From: Methylotenera_A sp040387515
GTDB taxonomy: Bacteria; Pseudomonadota; Gammaproteobacteria; Burkholderiales; Methylophilaceae
Direction of reading: 5' to 3'
NCBI GenBank assembly: GCA_040387515.1
Contig: JAZKDP010000007.1
Span: 1 to 64,000 of the forward strand
DNA: 64,000 nt
The notes under the pieces were generated by a model that worked only from the letters and a program-made list of their open reading frames with translations, had not been told where the DNA came from and ran no database searches. Shown here in pieces: positions 16,398-25,846 of the stretch. The position numbers were made by a program, and so were the translations under genes. Position 1 is the stretch's first letter. Each line of letters begins with the position of its first letter.

Positions 16398-19300
16398 TAA
16401 CTACTTGCTGTAAGAGTGGCGGTTGGTTTTGATGAAACGCTTTGCAGTTTTAAACGTAAGCGTTCTAAATAAATGTATACAACGGGGGTGGTAAAAAGCG
16501 TAAGAATCTGGCCAAGAATAAGCCCGCCAACGATGGATATACCTAATGGTTGCCGAATTTCGGCACCATCGCCCACACCAAGCAATAATGGCAGCGCACC
16601 CAGCACTGCGGCAAATGTAGTCATCAATATTGGCCTGAATCGTTGGCTACAAGCAAGCTGGATAGCTTGCTCTGGAGTTAGGCCCTGTTCTTTTTCGACT
16701 AACTGTGCGGCATCAATCATCATGATGGCGTTTTTCATCACAATACCAATCAGCAGAATGATGCCAATCATGGCGATAATGGTCAGTTCACTTTTGAATA
16801 GTAGCAATGCCAGTAGTGCGCCTATGCCTGCTGAAGGTAACGTGGAAATGATGGTGATTGGATGAATCGTGCTTTCATACAATATGCCCAGCACAATATA
16901 TATAGTAATCAGTGCGGTGAGAATCAACCACGGTTGGCTGTCCAAAGAAGCTTTGAACGCTTTTGCTTTTCCTGAAAAAGCACCATGAATGCTATCAGGT
17001 GGATTGAGTTTGCTAAACGCTTCTTCAATTGCTTGCGTTGCCGTATCTAGCGCGTAGCCTGGCGCGATATTGAATGAAATAGTCGCTGCGGCAAATTGCC
17101 CTTCATGGTTGATAGAAAGTGGCGTGTTTTGAAGTTCCCATCGGCTAATCGTAGATAACGGAATGCGCGCATTATTGCTGGTTGTTAAGTAAATCTGGTC
17201 TAGCGATTTTGGCCCTTGGGCAAATTCAGAGGCTAATGTCAGCACCACATAATATTGGTTTAGCGGCTCATAAATCGTTGATGCCAGCCGCTGGCCAAAT
17301 GCGTTATTTAATGCAGTATCGATTTGCACCTGCGCGATGCCAAAACGTGAGGCGGCATCTCTATCGACTATTAAATTAGTTTGCAGGCCCTTGTCTTGTG
17401 CATCGCTAGTGACATCTACCAGTTGAGGTAACTTAGATAGCACATCCGTTAAGCGTGGAATATACGTACTTAAGTCATCTACATTATTAGAGAGTAAAGT
17501 GTATTGATATTCCGCAGAGCCTGGTCTAACGCCGATACTAAATTCTTGCTGCGGGTTAAGGCGCAGTGTCGCGCCAGGAATTTTTTCTAGTTTTGGTCTC
17601 AATCTGGCTACAATTTCTTGCGCAGAGGCATCACGTTCTGAGCGCGGTTTTAGCCTAATGTTCATGCTACCGGTATTGGATTGACCGCCACCAAATCCAC
17701 CCGTATTTTCAAAATAGGCATCCACGTCAGGGTCTTCAGCAACGATGCGCATGAGTTGGTTTACCTTTTCGCGCATGGCCCAGAATGAGATGTTCTGATC
17801 GCCTTGAAAATATCCTTGAATGCGCCCCGTGTCTTGCATGGGAAAAAACCCTTTAGGTACAATCGTGTAAAGATATAGGTTGATTAGTACGACTACGCCC
17901 AGCATGCACACAGTCAATAATCTATATTGGATTACCCAGACTAGGGCGCGCTGATAGGCTTTAAGTGGAATATCGAATAGTTTTTTTAACCAAGTCGCCA
18001 GCGGGTTTTCCTGTGAGTGCGGTTTTAATAGTTGTGAGCAAAGCATGGGTGTTAAGGTCAGTGAAACAATTAGTGAAATCACTACAGCGCTGGCTAAGGT
18101 AATTGAGAACTCTCTAAACATACGCCCCACAACGCCACCCATAAATAGCAAAGGTATAAATACAGCCACTAATGATGCGCTCATGGCGATGACGGTGAAC
18201 GATACCTCTTTCACCCCCTTAAACGCGGCTTGTAAAGGCTGCATACCATTTTCTATATGCCTAATGGTATTTTCTACCACCACAATGGCATCATCCACTA
18301 CAAAGCCAGTAGAGATAATCAAGGCCATTAGGGATAAGTTATTTAAGCTAAAACCGCAAAGATAAATCACGGCCAAAGTGCCCAATAAGGAAATGGGAAT
18401 GGCAATGCTGGGGATAAGTGCGGCGCGTGCGTTACGTAAAAAAATAAAGGTAATCAAGATGACCAGCGCAATAGAAATCATCAAGGTGATTTCTACTTCG
18501 TGCAATGAACTGCGTACGATCTGGCTGCGGTCAATAATAACATCCATCTCGACGCCTGCTGGCAGCAGCGGCTTTAGCCTTGGAATCAACGCTTTAATCG
18601 CATCGGTTGTCTCAACCAGATTGGCACCTGGTATACCATTAATCATCAATACCACACCAGGCCTGCCATTGACGCTACCTGAACTTCTAAGCTCTTGTAC
18701 TGAATCTTTAATTTCAGCCACATCCTTTAGCCTGATCGGTGCTGCGTTTCGCCACGCAATAATTAGATCGGAATAGTCAGATGCACGTTTTGCCTGGTCA
18801 TTTACATCAATCTGCCAACGACGCTGTGTATTTTCGACAAATCCTTTTGGTAAGTTTGCATTGGCGGCTGCAATCGCAGTCCGCACTTGTTCTAGCGTTA
18901 CGTTATATTGATTCAGCACAGTAGGATTAATTTCGACACGCACTGAACGCAATGCGCTGCCATTCACATTCACCATACCAACGCCATCCACTTGTGAAAT
19001 GCGCTGGCCAAGCAGGGTAAACGCAATGTCATATAGCTGCGGTTGGCTGTAAATATCGGAGGTCAGCGCAATATACATAATCGACATTGGCCCGCTTTTA
19101 CGGTAGGTTGGATTGCTCTGTAGGCCAGCTGGCAATAATGTTCTAGAGGCATTGATGGCCGCTTGCACATCACGCGCCGCACCATCTGCATCGCGCTCTA
19201 AATCAAACTGCAGGCTAATACGCGTTTGGCCTTTGTTGCTGGTGGATGTCATCTCATTAACGCCAGCAATATTGCCAAGTGCACGCTCTAATGGCGCAGC

Positions 19301-19489
19301 TACCGAAGCGGCAACTGTCTCAGCACTAGCACCGGGCAGACGCGCAGATACATCGATACTCAGCATTTCTACTTGCGGCAGGGAGGCGATAGGTAAACCA
19401 AAAAATGCCGCTATGCCAGGTAATGCCAACGCAGCAGCCAGTAACGAGGTTGCGACTGGTCGGCGAATAAAGACAGCAGACCAACTCAT
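16397..19489 (-). CDS. mdtC: RND efflux transporter, MdtC-type
   Basis: A 1030-residue hydrophobe/amphiphile-efflux RND pump subunit with 12 transmembrane segments: helix 1 near residues 12-30, helices 2-6 near 335-475, and the mirrored set in the second half. The helix 4 motif GFVVDDAIVVVENTIRHIE carries the proton-relay aspartates. It starts 4 bases inside the end of the other RND gene. Two adjacent RND genes after one adaptor is the MdtABC arrangement, where B and C form a heterotrimer exporting bile-salt-like, coumarin-type or zinc-linked substrates. The substrate here is unknown. The symbol is by arrangement and similarity. Confidence 0.88.
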   Translation of the reverse strand: MSWSAVFIRRPVATSLLAAALALPGIAAFFGLPIASLPQVEMLSIDVSARLPGASAETVAASVAAPLERALGNIAGVNEMTSTSNKGQTRISLQFDLERDADGAARDVQAAINASRTLLPAGLQSNPTYRKSGPMSIMYIALTSDIYSQPQLYDIAFTLLGQRISQVDGVGMVNVNGSALRSVRVEINPTVLNQYNVTLEQVRTAIAAANANLPKGFVENTQRRWQIDVNDQAKRASDYSDLIIAWRNAAPIRLKDVAEIKDSVQELRSSGSVNGRPGVVLMINGIPGANLVETTDAIKALIPRLKPLLPAGVEMDVIIDRSQIVRSSLHEVEITLMISIALVILITFIFLRNARAALIPSIAIPISLLGTLAVIYLCGFSLNNLSLMALIISTGFVVDDAIVVVENTIRHIENGMQPLQAAFKGVKEVSFTVIAMSASLVAVFIPLLFMGGVVGRMFREFSITLASAVVISLIVSLTLTPMLCSQLLKPHSQENPLATWLKKLFDIPLKAYQRALVWVIQYRLLTVCMLGVVVLINLYLYTIVPKGFFPMQDTGRIQGYFQGDQNISFWAMREKVNQLMRIVAEDPDVDAYFENTGGFGGGQSNTGSMNIRLKPRSERDASAQEIVARLRPKLEKIPGATLRLNPQQEFSIGVRPGSAEYQYTLLSNNVDDLSTYIPRLTDVLSKLPQLVDVTSDAQDKGLQTNLIVDRDAASRFGIAQVQIDTALNNAFGQRLASTIYEPLNQYYVVLTLASEFAQGPKSLDQIYLTTSNNARIPLSTISRWELQNTPLSINHEGQFAAATISFNIAPGYALDTATQAIEEAFSKLNPPDSIHGAFSGKAKAFKASLDSQPWLILTALITIYIVLGILYESTIHPITIISTLPSAGIGALLALLLFKSELTIIAMIGIILLIGIVMKNAIMMIDAAQLVEKEQGLTPEQAIQLACSQRFRPILMTTFAAVLGALPLLLGVGDGAEIRQPLGISIVGGLILGQILTLFTTPVVYIYLERLRLKLQSVSSKPTATLTASS

Positions 19490-22400
19490 GCCGCCACCTT
19501 TGTTAAATCACTTTCGCCGCGTTTATTGTTAAAGCGTTTAGCAATACGGTCAAACGTAAGATAGATCACTGGCGTGGTAAATAATGTCAGTAGCTGGCTG
19601 AGCAATAGGCCACCAATCATGGCAATGCCTAAAGGTTGACGTAATTCAGAGCCAGGACCATCGCCCATTACCAATGGCACAGCACTTAATAGTGCCGCCA
19701 AAGTCGTCATTAAAATCGGCCTAAAACGTAGCAAACAAGCTTGATAGATAGCATCTTGTGGCGATAGTTTTTGCTCACGTTCCGCCTCTAATGCAAAATC
19801 AATGATCATGATGGCGTTCTTTTGCACGATGCCAATCAATAACACAATGCCGATGATGGCAATCACACTGAGCTCTTTGCCCATCACCATCAATCCCAAC
19901 AGCGCGCCCACGCCTGCAGATGGCAGTGTGGATAGGATGGTCAGCGGGTGGATATAGCTTTCGTACAATATGCCCAGCACGATATACATGGTGATAATTG
20001 CGGCAATGATTAAAAATAGCTCATTGGAGAGTGCTGCTTTAAAAGCAGATGCGGCACCCTGAAAGCGTGTGATTACGGTGGGTGGAATGCTGATGGTCTT
20101 TGTTGCATTTTCAATCGCATGTACGGCGTCGCCTAAAGAGTATCCATCCGCCAAATTGAAAGCGATTTCGGCAGAAGGCAATTGGTCTTCACGGTATTCA
20201 ACTAATGTGGCGGGTTTTTGCGTGATAGTGGCAAAGCTGCTTAACGGCACTTGGTTGCCATTGCTAGAGCTGACATACACATGCTGCAATGCTTCTAAGC
20301 CTGTCTGCTCGGTTTGCTGCGCTTCTAAAATCACCCGATACTGGCTGGCATGGGTAAATATCGTGGACACAATACGCTGGCCAAAAGCGCTGTACAGCGC
20401 ATTGTCTACATCCACCATGCTAATGCCAAGGCGACCAGCGCTATCTCTGTCCACTTCAATCGCTGCACGCAAACCGTCATTTTGTTGGTTGCTGGCAACA
20501 TCAACAAGCTGTGGCAGCTGGCTTAGCGTTTCCACTAGTTTTGGTACTATATCTGCCAATGCAGCTGGGTCTGTGCTTGTCACCAGATACTGATACTGCG
20601 TTCGGCTGATGCGGTCGCTCAAAGTGAGATCCTGCACAGGGTGCATATGCAAATTGATATCAGAAATATCGCTGGCGACTGCATTCAGCCTTTGAATGAT
20701 TTCAGTTGCCGTTTCTGTGCGCGCTGGATAAGGCTTTAAGTTAATCAGCAGCCTGCCGCTATTCAAGGTGGTATTCACGCCGTCGATTCCCACCACAGAA
20801 GAAATGCTCTCTACCGCTGGATCATTCAGTAAGGTATCTACCAATACTTCTTGGCGTTTGCTCACAACCGTAAACGATGCTGAAGCTGGCACTTCTGTCA
20901 TTGCTTGAATCACACCCGTATCTTGCACAGGGAAAAATCCCTTGGGAATAAGTAGCGTTAATATGACTGTTAGTACAAAGGTTGCAGTCGCCAGCAACAA
21001 GACTAGACTTTGATGTCTTAACCCCCATTGCAACCATTTGCCGTAATGCGTGATGACGCGTGCAAGCAAGCCGTTTTCTTGTTTATGCTGTGTATCTTTT
21101 GGTGCTGATTTAAGTAGTCTGGCGCACAACATGGGTGTCAGCGTCAACGACACCACTGCGGAAATCAAAATAGCAACGGCGAGTGTGATTGCGAATTCGC
21201 GGAATAGGCGACCTACTACATCGCCCATAAACAGTAAGGGAATCAGCACAGCAATCAATGAGAAGGTAAGCGAAATAATGGTAAAGCCAATTTGCTTAGA
21301 GCCTTTTAACGCAGCATCAAAGGGTGTTTCACCTTCTTCAATATGCCGCGCAATATTTTCAATCATCACAATGGCGTCATCCACCACAAAGCCTGTAGCA
21401 ATGGTCAGCGCCATCAGTGTGAGGTTATTGATGCTAAAGCCAGCCAGGTACATCACACCAAAAGTACCGACCAGTGATAACGGCACGGCAAGGCTTGGAA
21501 TCAATGTGCCTGATGCCGTTCGCAAGAATAGAAAAATAACCATCACTACCAATCCAATTGCCAGAAACAATTCAAACTGCACGTCTGCAACAGAACTGCG
21601 AATAGTATTGGTGCGGTCAGTCAGTTGTATCACGCTAACATCGGCTGGCAAACCTGCTTTAAGTGATGGCAGCAGGCTGCGAATACGGTCTATAACCTCA
21701 ATCACATTGGCGCCTGGCTGGCGTTTGATGTTGATGAGTATGGCTGGCGATTGATTAGCCCAAGCGGCGATATAAGCATCTTCTTGGGCTTCTTTTATTT
21801 CTGCCACATCGCTTAAACGGATAGGGCGGTCGGCGATGTTCGCAACAATCAGCTGACGGTATTCATCTGCGGTTTTAAGTTGGCTATTGGCTTCTAATTC
21901 ATAGGCTAATTTTGGCCCGTCAATATTGCCTTTGGCTTGGTTAGAGTTCGCACCGCCAATCACTGTTCGAATATCATCAAAGCCAAGACCATAAGCAGCT
22001 AAAGCTGTCGGATTCACTTGAATACGTATAGCAGGGCGTTGACCGCCATCGATACTGACTTGCCCTACACCTGAAACTTGTGCGATTTTCTGCGCCATGC
22101 GTGTATCAATTAAATCGCGCAATTTGGGCAGGCTTAATGTGTCTGAGCTGACTGCCAGCGTTAAAATCGGCGCATCCGATGGATTCACTTTGTTGTAAAT
22201 AGGTGGAGTCGGTAAATCGGTGGGTAAAAAGCTAGTAGCGGCATTAATGGCGGCTTGCACCGATTGCACTGCTACATCCAGCGTATTTTTAAGAGTAAAT
22301 TGCAATGTGATTACCGACGCGCCGCCGGAGCTAGTGGATGACATATGCGCTAGCCCGGACATTGAACCGAATTGCCGTTCCAGCGGTGCGGTTACCGTCA

Positions 22401-22581
22401 TTGCCATCACATCCGCGCTGGCACCGGGATACAAGGTCACCACTTGAATGACCGGATAATCCACCTGCGGTAAGGCAGCCTTAGGTAGCAAGTGATAAGC
22501 CAACACGCCAGATAGAAAGATGGCGATCATCAGCAATGCCGTAGCGACAGGCCGCAAGATAAAGATTCTAGAAGGATTCAT
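19486..22581 (-). CDS. mdtB: RND efflux transporter, MdtB-type
   Basis: A 1031-residue RND pump subunit. The N-terminal helix (FILRPVATALLMIAIFLSG), large periplasmic porter domains, and the helix 4 motif GFVVDDAIVMIENIARHIE with the proton-relay Asp pair are all present. It starts 37 bases after the adaptor gene and overlaps the next RND gene by 4 bases. With its partner it would form a heteromeric pump in the inner membrane. It is part of a run of minus-strand genes extending from cytochrome b561 without a visible terminator. Confidence 0.88.
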   Translation of the reverse strand: MNPSRIFILRPVATALLMIAIFLSGVLAYHLLPKAALPQVDYPVIQVVTLYPGASADVMAMTVTAPLERQFGSMSGLAHMSSTSSGGASVITLQFTLKNTLDVAVQSVQAAINAATSFLPTDLPTPPIYNKVNPSDAPILTLAVSSDTLSLPKLRDLIDTRMAQKIAQVSGVGQVSIDGGQRPAIRIQVNPTALAAYGLGFDDIRTVIGGANSNQAKGNIDGPKLAYELEANSQLKTADEYRQLIVANIADRPIRLSDVAEIKEAQEDAYIAAWANQSPAILINIKRQPGANVIEVIDRIRSLLPSLKAGLPADVSVIQLTDRTNTIRSSVADVQFELFLAIGLVVMVIFLFLRTASGTLIPSLAVPLSLVGTFGVMYLAGFSINNLTLMALTIATGFVVDDAIVMIENIARHIEEGETPFDAALKGSKQIGFTIISLTFSLIAVLIPLLFMGDVVGRLFREFAITLAVAILISAVVSLTLTPMLCARLLKSAPKDTQHKQENGLLARVITHYGKWLQWGLRHQSLVLLLATATFVLTVILTLLIPKGFFPVQDTGVIQAMTEVPASASFTVVSKRQEVLVDTLLNDPAVESISSVVGIDGVNTTLNSGRLLINLKPYPARTETATEIIQRLNAVASDISDINLHMHPVQDLTLSDRISRTQYQYLVTSTDPAALADIVPKLVETLSQLPQLVDVASNQQNDGLRAAIEVDRDSAGRLGISMVDVDNALYSAFGQRIVSTIFTHASQYRVILEAQQTEQTGLEALQHVYVSSSNGNQVPLSSFATITQKPATLVEYREDQLPSAEIAFNLADGYSLGDAVHAIENATKTISIPPTVITRFQGAASAFKAALSNELFLIIAAIITMYIVLGILYESYIHPLTILSTLPSAGVGALLGLMVMGKELSVIAIIGIVLLIGIVQKNAIMIIDFALEAEREQKLSPQDAIYQACLLRFRPILMTTLAALLSAVPLVMGDGPGSELRQPLGIAMIGGLLLSQLLTLFTTPVIYLTFDRIAKRFNNKRGESDLTKVAA

Positions 22582-22618
22582 TGCAGCGGTTTTGCTTTAA
22601 AGACGTATTATTGAAAAG

Positions 22619-23953
22619 TTAATGACTTAAGTTACGTTGAGAGGCGGCTAATGACGCCTTTCGGATGAAAGTATTGGCGTGTTTAGGCGATGATTGATCC
22701 GCTTGTGATGGGCGCCGCTTCTTGCCAGCATGGTCACGCGCGACTGAATTTCGCTCTCCACTAGCTGACGAAATCACCACTTTGGCATTGTCTTTTAATT
22801 TATCTATGCCGCTGACAACCACTTGGTCGCCGATACTCAAACCTCCTAGAACAGCAACTTGATCACCATCCACTTGCCCTAATTCAACAGCTTGTACGGC
22901 AACTGTATCCGCGCCACTCTTGCTATCTTTACGCAACTGTCGAATACGGTAGACATAAGCCCCAGCACTGCCTTGCTGGATCGCGGCGCTAGGTAAGACG
23001 TTGACATTGCGTAAGGTATTGCTTAACAGTTTCACATTCACAAACTGGTTGGGGAACAAGGAATCATCCGTATTTGTAAATTGCGCTTTGATTTTCACAG
23101 TGCCAGAAGTTGTGTCGATTTGATTATCCAGGCTTTCCAAGTGACCAGTAGTCAATAGTCTGCTATTGGCTTTATCCCATACTTCTACAGGTAACGGTTT
23201 CCCAGCTTGCTTGCCGACTTGCATTTGCTTAATCAAATCAGCCACTCTATCTTCTGGCAAGGTGAATACCACATGAATAGGATGTACCGCATTGATGACC
23301 GCAATCGGGTTGGTTGTGATGATATTGTTGCCGCCATCCACTTGCCTTAAACCAATGCGGCCGCTGATGGGAGAGGTGATGCGCGTAAAGCTTAATTGCA
23401 GTTTTGCATTTTCAACCAAGCCTTGGTCTGCTTGCACCGTACCTTGATATTGTTGTACAAGCGATGCTTGCGCATCCACTTGTTGAGAGGCAATGGAGTC
23501 TTGTGATTGCAGCGTTTTAAAGCGCTCTAAGTCGATTTGGCTATTTTTCAAAAGCGCTTGATTGCGCGTGGCTTGCCCTTGTACTTGTGTCAGTGCGGTT
23601 AAAAAAGGTCTTGGGTCAATTTCAGCCAGCAGTTCACCCTTTTGAACTAATTGACCTTCTTTAAATAATACGCGCGTCAATTGACCATTGACTCTGCTAG
23701 AGACAGTGACTACTGCAGATGGTGTTGCAGTACCAAGCGCGGTTTGAATGACACGAATGTCACCTTTAACCACCTCTGCAACAACAACTGGGATAGGTTT
23801 CTCACCACGTTTACCACCACGCTTATCCTGTAAAGTCTCACCACTATTGTTTGTTTGTGCAGAAGCTTCTTGCTTTTGCCAATACCACCAGCCAATAGCA
23901 CTTGAAATTGCTAGTGCAATGATGACTTTCGGTATGATTTTTTGTTTCTGCAT
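22619..23953 (-). CDS. mdtA: Periplasmic adaptor (membrane-fusion) protein, MdtA-type
   Basis: A 444-residue RND adaptor. One N-terminal membrane anchor (about 8-24) precedes a basic linker, a lipoyl-like half motif (VVTVSSRVNGQLTRVLFKEG), an alpha-hairpin (about 115-190), the second lipoyl half (RITSPISGRIGLRQVDGG) and beta-barrel domains. The C-terminus is a basic, disordered tail of about 45 residues. It bridges the RND pair and the OprM-like channel. GAGAAG precedes the ATG. Cytochrome c' ends 72 bases upstream. Confidence 0.9.
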   Translation of the reverse strand: MQKQKIIPKVIIALAISSAIGWWYWQKQEASAQTNNSGETLQDKRGGKRGEKPIPVVVAEVVKGDIRVIQTALGTATPSAVVTVSSRVNGQLTRVLFKEGQLVQKGELLAEIDPRPFLTALTQVQGQATRNQALLKNSQIDLERFKTLQSQDSIASQQVDAQASLVQQYQGTVQADQGLVENAKLQLSFTRITSPISGRIGLRQVDGGNNIITTNPIAVINAVHPIHVVFTLPEDRVADLIKQMQVGKQAGKPLPVEVWDKANSRLLTTGHLESLDNQIDTTSGTVKIKAQFTNTDDSLFPNQFVNVKLLSNTLRNVNVLPSAAIQQGSAGAYVYRIRQLRKDSKSGADTVAVQAVELGQVDGDQVAVLGGLSIGDQVVVSGIDKLKDNAKVVISSASGERNSVARDHAGKKRRPSQADQSSPKHANTFIRKASLAASQRNLSH

Positions 23954-24025
23954 ACAAACTTCTCAATCGCAAACTTACTGAATTGGTGTTGTTAAACGTT
24001 ACTTAATATATTTAACTTAGAATAT

Positions 24026-24493
24026 TTACTTAGGATCTTTTTCTCTAAAACTATCGTGACAGGCTTTGCATGACTGGGTCAGTTTTCCAAACTTCACTTT
24101 GATCTGTACAGGGTCACCTGTCTCTGCGACCTTGGCGAATTCATTGGCTTCTAAATTAAATGTCGTTGCTAGTTTTTTAGCTTCATCAGGTTTTTGAAAG
24201 AAGTCGGGTTTTAAACGCGTTTTTCTCCAGCCTTCGCCTTGGTCTGTGCCTGGGCCGTACAGCGCGCCTAATCCAGAGTTCGCCGCGGCAGCAATAGCAT
24301 TAGCAGCAGCAATCACTTCCTCTTTAGAGAATGTTTCTGGCTTATCCAGTTGTACTTTTATTTTATTGGTATTCCAGCCAATAAATGAATAAGCCGATTG
24401 GCGGTATTTAATCTGATCTTCAATCGGCCCTGCGTGAGATAGACCTGCATTTAGCAGTACAACCGAAGTTAAGAAAAGGCCTAATTTTTTCAT
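24026..24493 (-). CDS. Cytochrome c' (class II cytochrome c), periplasmic
   Basis: A 155-residue exported protein with a signal peptide ending LSHAGP. The C-terminal haem site CKACHDSFRE is in the position typical of the four-helix cytochrome c' family, which binds NO or moves electrons. It sits 56 bases downstream of a cytochrome b561 gene. A b561/c' pair is a common unit for quinol-linked periplasmic electron transfer or NO protection. Confidence 0.9.
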   Translation of the reverse strand: MKKLGLFLTSVVLLNAGLSHAGPIEDQIKYRQSAYSFIGWNTNKIKVQLDKPETFSKEEVIAAANAIAAAANSGLGALYGPGTDQGEGWRKTRLKPDFFQKPDEAKKLATTFNLEANEFAKVAETGDPVQIKVKFGKLTQSCKACHDSFREKDPK

Positions 24494-24549
24494 TTAATAT
24501 CCTTAAATAATGATGATAGAAAGTGGTATAAAAAGTGTTGGTTAAATGG

Positions 24550-25260
24550 TTACCATTGATTTTGCGAACTCGGTACTTGTGCGGTAGGTTTGGTTGCAAG
24601 TAAATCAGTCAGCACGTTCCCAAATGTGAGCCATACAATCAATAAAGCCAGCGCAATGCTAATAAAGAAATAGGCTGGTTTGGTTTTAGGTTGTGCAGTT
24701 TGGTGTGATATTTGTAAATCTTTTTTCCCCGTTAGCATGGGTTTGATTAGATTATTCTTTTTCACAAACCAGTAAAAAGCGATAGCCAGTAAATGCAACG
24801 CGATGAAAATTAATAGAGCATTAAATGCAATCGCATGAATGCCAGTCATCCAATCACTTAGTGACTGGTTAATTAGGGGGTAGAGCGGTCCGAACAAGGT
24901 AATGTCGTCATTTGCAAATAGGCCAGTCACGACAACGATGCCTGTTAATCCCAGTAATGCAAATACAGCCAGTCCGCCTAAAGGCGAGTGGCCGACGCCT
25001 TGCCACTGACCTTTAAAGTATTGAATCAAGCGTGATGGGGTTGGGAAAAACTGGCTAAATCGTGCTTGTTGATTACCAAAAAATCCCCACAACACACGGA
25101 ACACTATTAAGCCCAGAGCCAACGCCCCCAAACGAGCATGCCAATCCGCCCAGGCGCCGCCAATTTCGATAGTTAAGTAGCTTAATGCAATGGTGATAAC
25201 CAACAACCAATGGAACAGTCGAATGGGCAAATCCCAAATTTGAATCTTTTGTTTCTGCAT
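24550..25260 (-). CDS. Cytochrome b561-family membrane protein
   Basis: A 236-residue inner-membrane dihaem cytochrome b561 (bacterial type). The N-terminal motif WDLPIRLFHWLLVITIALSY has the first haem histidine. Further helices lie at about residues 36-55, 100-118, 143-168 and 200-219, with histidines at WHARLGA, MTGIHAIAFN and IALHLLAIAFYW. It likely passes electrons from quinol to cytochrome c' encoded next. First gene of the minus-strand run, preceded by a sigma-54-type promoter at 25357-25374. Confidence 0.9.
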   Translation of the reverse strand: MQKQKIQIWDLPIRLFHWLLVITIALSYLTIEIGGAWADWHARLGALALGLIVFRVLWGFFGNQQARFSQFFPTPSRLIQYFKGQWQGVGHSPLGGLAVFALLGLTGIVVVTGLFANDDITLFGPLYPLINQSLSDWMTGIHAIAFNALLIFIALHLLAIAFYWFVKKNNLIKPMLTGKKDLQISHQTAQPKTKPAYFFISIALALLIVWLTFGNVLTDLLATKPTAQVPSSQNQW

Positions 25261-25325
25261 GTAATAGCTAATCCCTGAAATTGTTTGTGCTTGGAAATTT
25301 TTTTAAGCATCACGATTTTTATTGA

Positions 25326-25340
25326 AACGTTTTTAACGTT
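25326..25340 (-). promoter_or_regulatory. Paired AACGTT palindromes near the minus-strand start site
   Basis: Two AACGTT palindromes (25326-25331 and 25335-25340), 3 bases apart, lie just downstream of the predicted minus-strand start (about 25347). They may be an operator. Low certainty. Confidence 0.25.
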
Positions 25341-25356
25341 ATATCCAGTAATGCAT

Positions 25357-25374
25357 TAGCAGAATATGTGCCAT
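25357..25374 (-). promoter_or_regulatory. Sigma-54 promoter of the cytochrome b561/c' (and efflux) operon
   Basis: On the minus strand the site reads ATGGCACATATTCTGCTA, with GG at 25372-25371, a gap of 10 and GC at 25360-25359. It diverges from the sigma-54 promoter at 25773. Transcription could continue through the RND genes, since no terminator is visible in the gaps. Confidence 0.72.
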
Positions 25375-25500
25375 CAATATTGGCTGTATTTTTTCATGTG
25401 AATTTTGTGAATGATTTTTTTAACCTGTTGTTTTGTTTGAATTTATATAAAAAAACTAGTAAACATCAAATAATTTTATTGTTTTTATCGCTGTAGATTC

Positions 25501-25546
25501 TGTTTGCTAAACAACACATTTAAAACAGCTTGTTTCTAGCGCAACA
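25501..25546 (-). promoter_or_regulatory. Paired activator (UAS) sites, proximal to the b561 promoter
   Basis: TGTTTGCTAAACAACA (25501-25516) and TGTTTCTAGCGCAACA (25531-25546) start 30 bp apart. The second is an exact match to TGTTKC-N4-GMAACA. The pair is 128 bp upstream of the minus-strand -24 GG. Confidence 0.68.
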
Positions 25547-25596
25547 GCTGGTTATTTTTAAGTGTGTATGTTTACTTAAAAAATATCAGTTTCGAT

Positions 25597-25643
25597 TGTT
25601 GCTGTTGAAACATTATGCTTCTTGGAATGTTTCGTTTGAAGCA
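25597..25643 (+). promoter_or_regulatory. Paired activator (UAS) sites, proximal to the 25847 receptor promoter
   Basis: TGTTGCTGTTGAAACA (25597-25612, exact match) and TGTTTCGTTTGAAGCA (25628-25643) start 31 bp apart and end 131 bp before the plus-strand -24 GG at 25775. The divergent region thus holds two pairs for two promoters. Confidence 0.7.
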
Positions 25644-25772
25644 GGTTCGATATGAAAGTAATGGAAATTTACTTTAGGTTAATTAGATATTTTGTATGTA
25701 TTTTAGTTTTATCAATATGATTTTATTGAGTTTTTTAAAATTTAATAGAGGGTAAGTTCGTGAAAAAATAAA

Positions 25773-25790
25773 CTGGCATGGCTTTTGCCA
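25773..25790 (+). promoter_or_regulatory. Sigma-54 promoter of the second coiled-coil receptor
   Basis: CTGGCATGGCTTTTGCCA has GG at 25775-25776 and GC at 25787-25788, 10 bases apart. The start would be near 25800. This places the promoter over an upstream in-frame ATG at 25778 and shows that translation must begin later, at 25847. Confidence 0.8.
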
Positions 25791-25846
25791 ATCATGTGGC
25801 TGGATTGCATTTTGCATTTATTACCATCCACAAGGGGAAAACATTC

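Noticed and set aside
18045..22447. Plus-strand open frames across the RND genes
   Set aside because: They mirror strongly coding minus-strand RND genes and have no family features.
25778..25846. Upstream in-frame ATG extending the receptor by 23 residues
   Set aside because: The sigma-54 promoter at 25773-25790 overlaps it, and the later ATG at 25847 has a strong ribosome-binding site.
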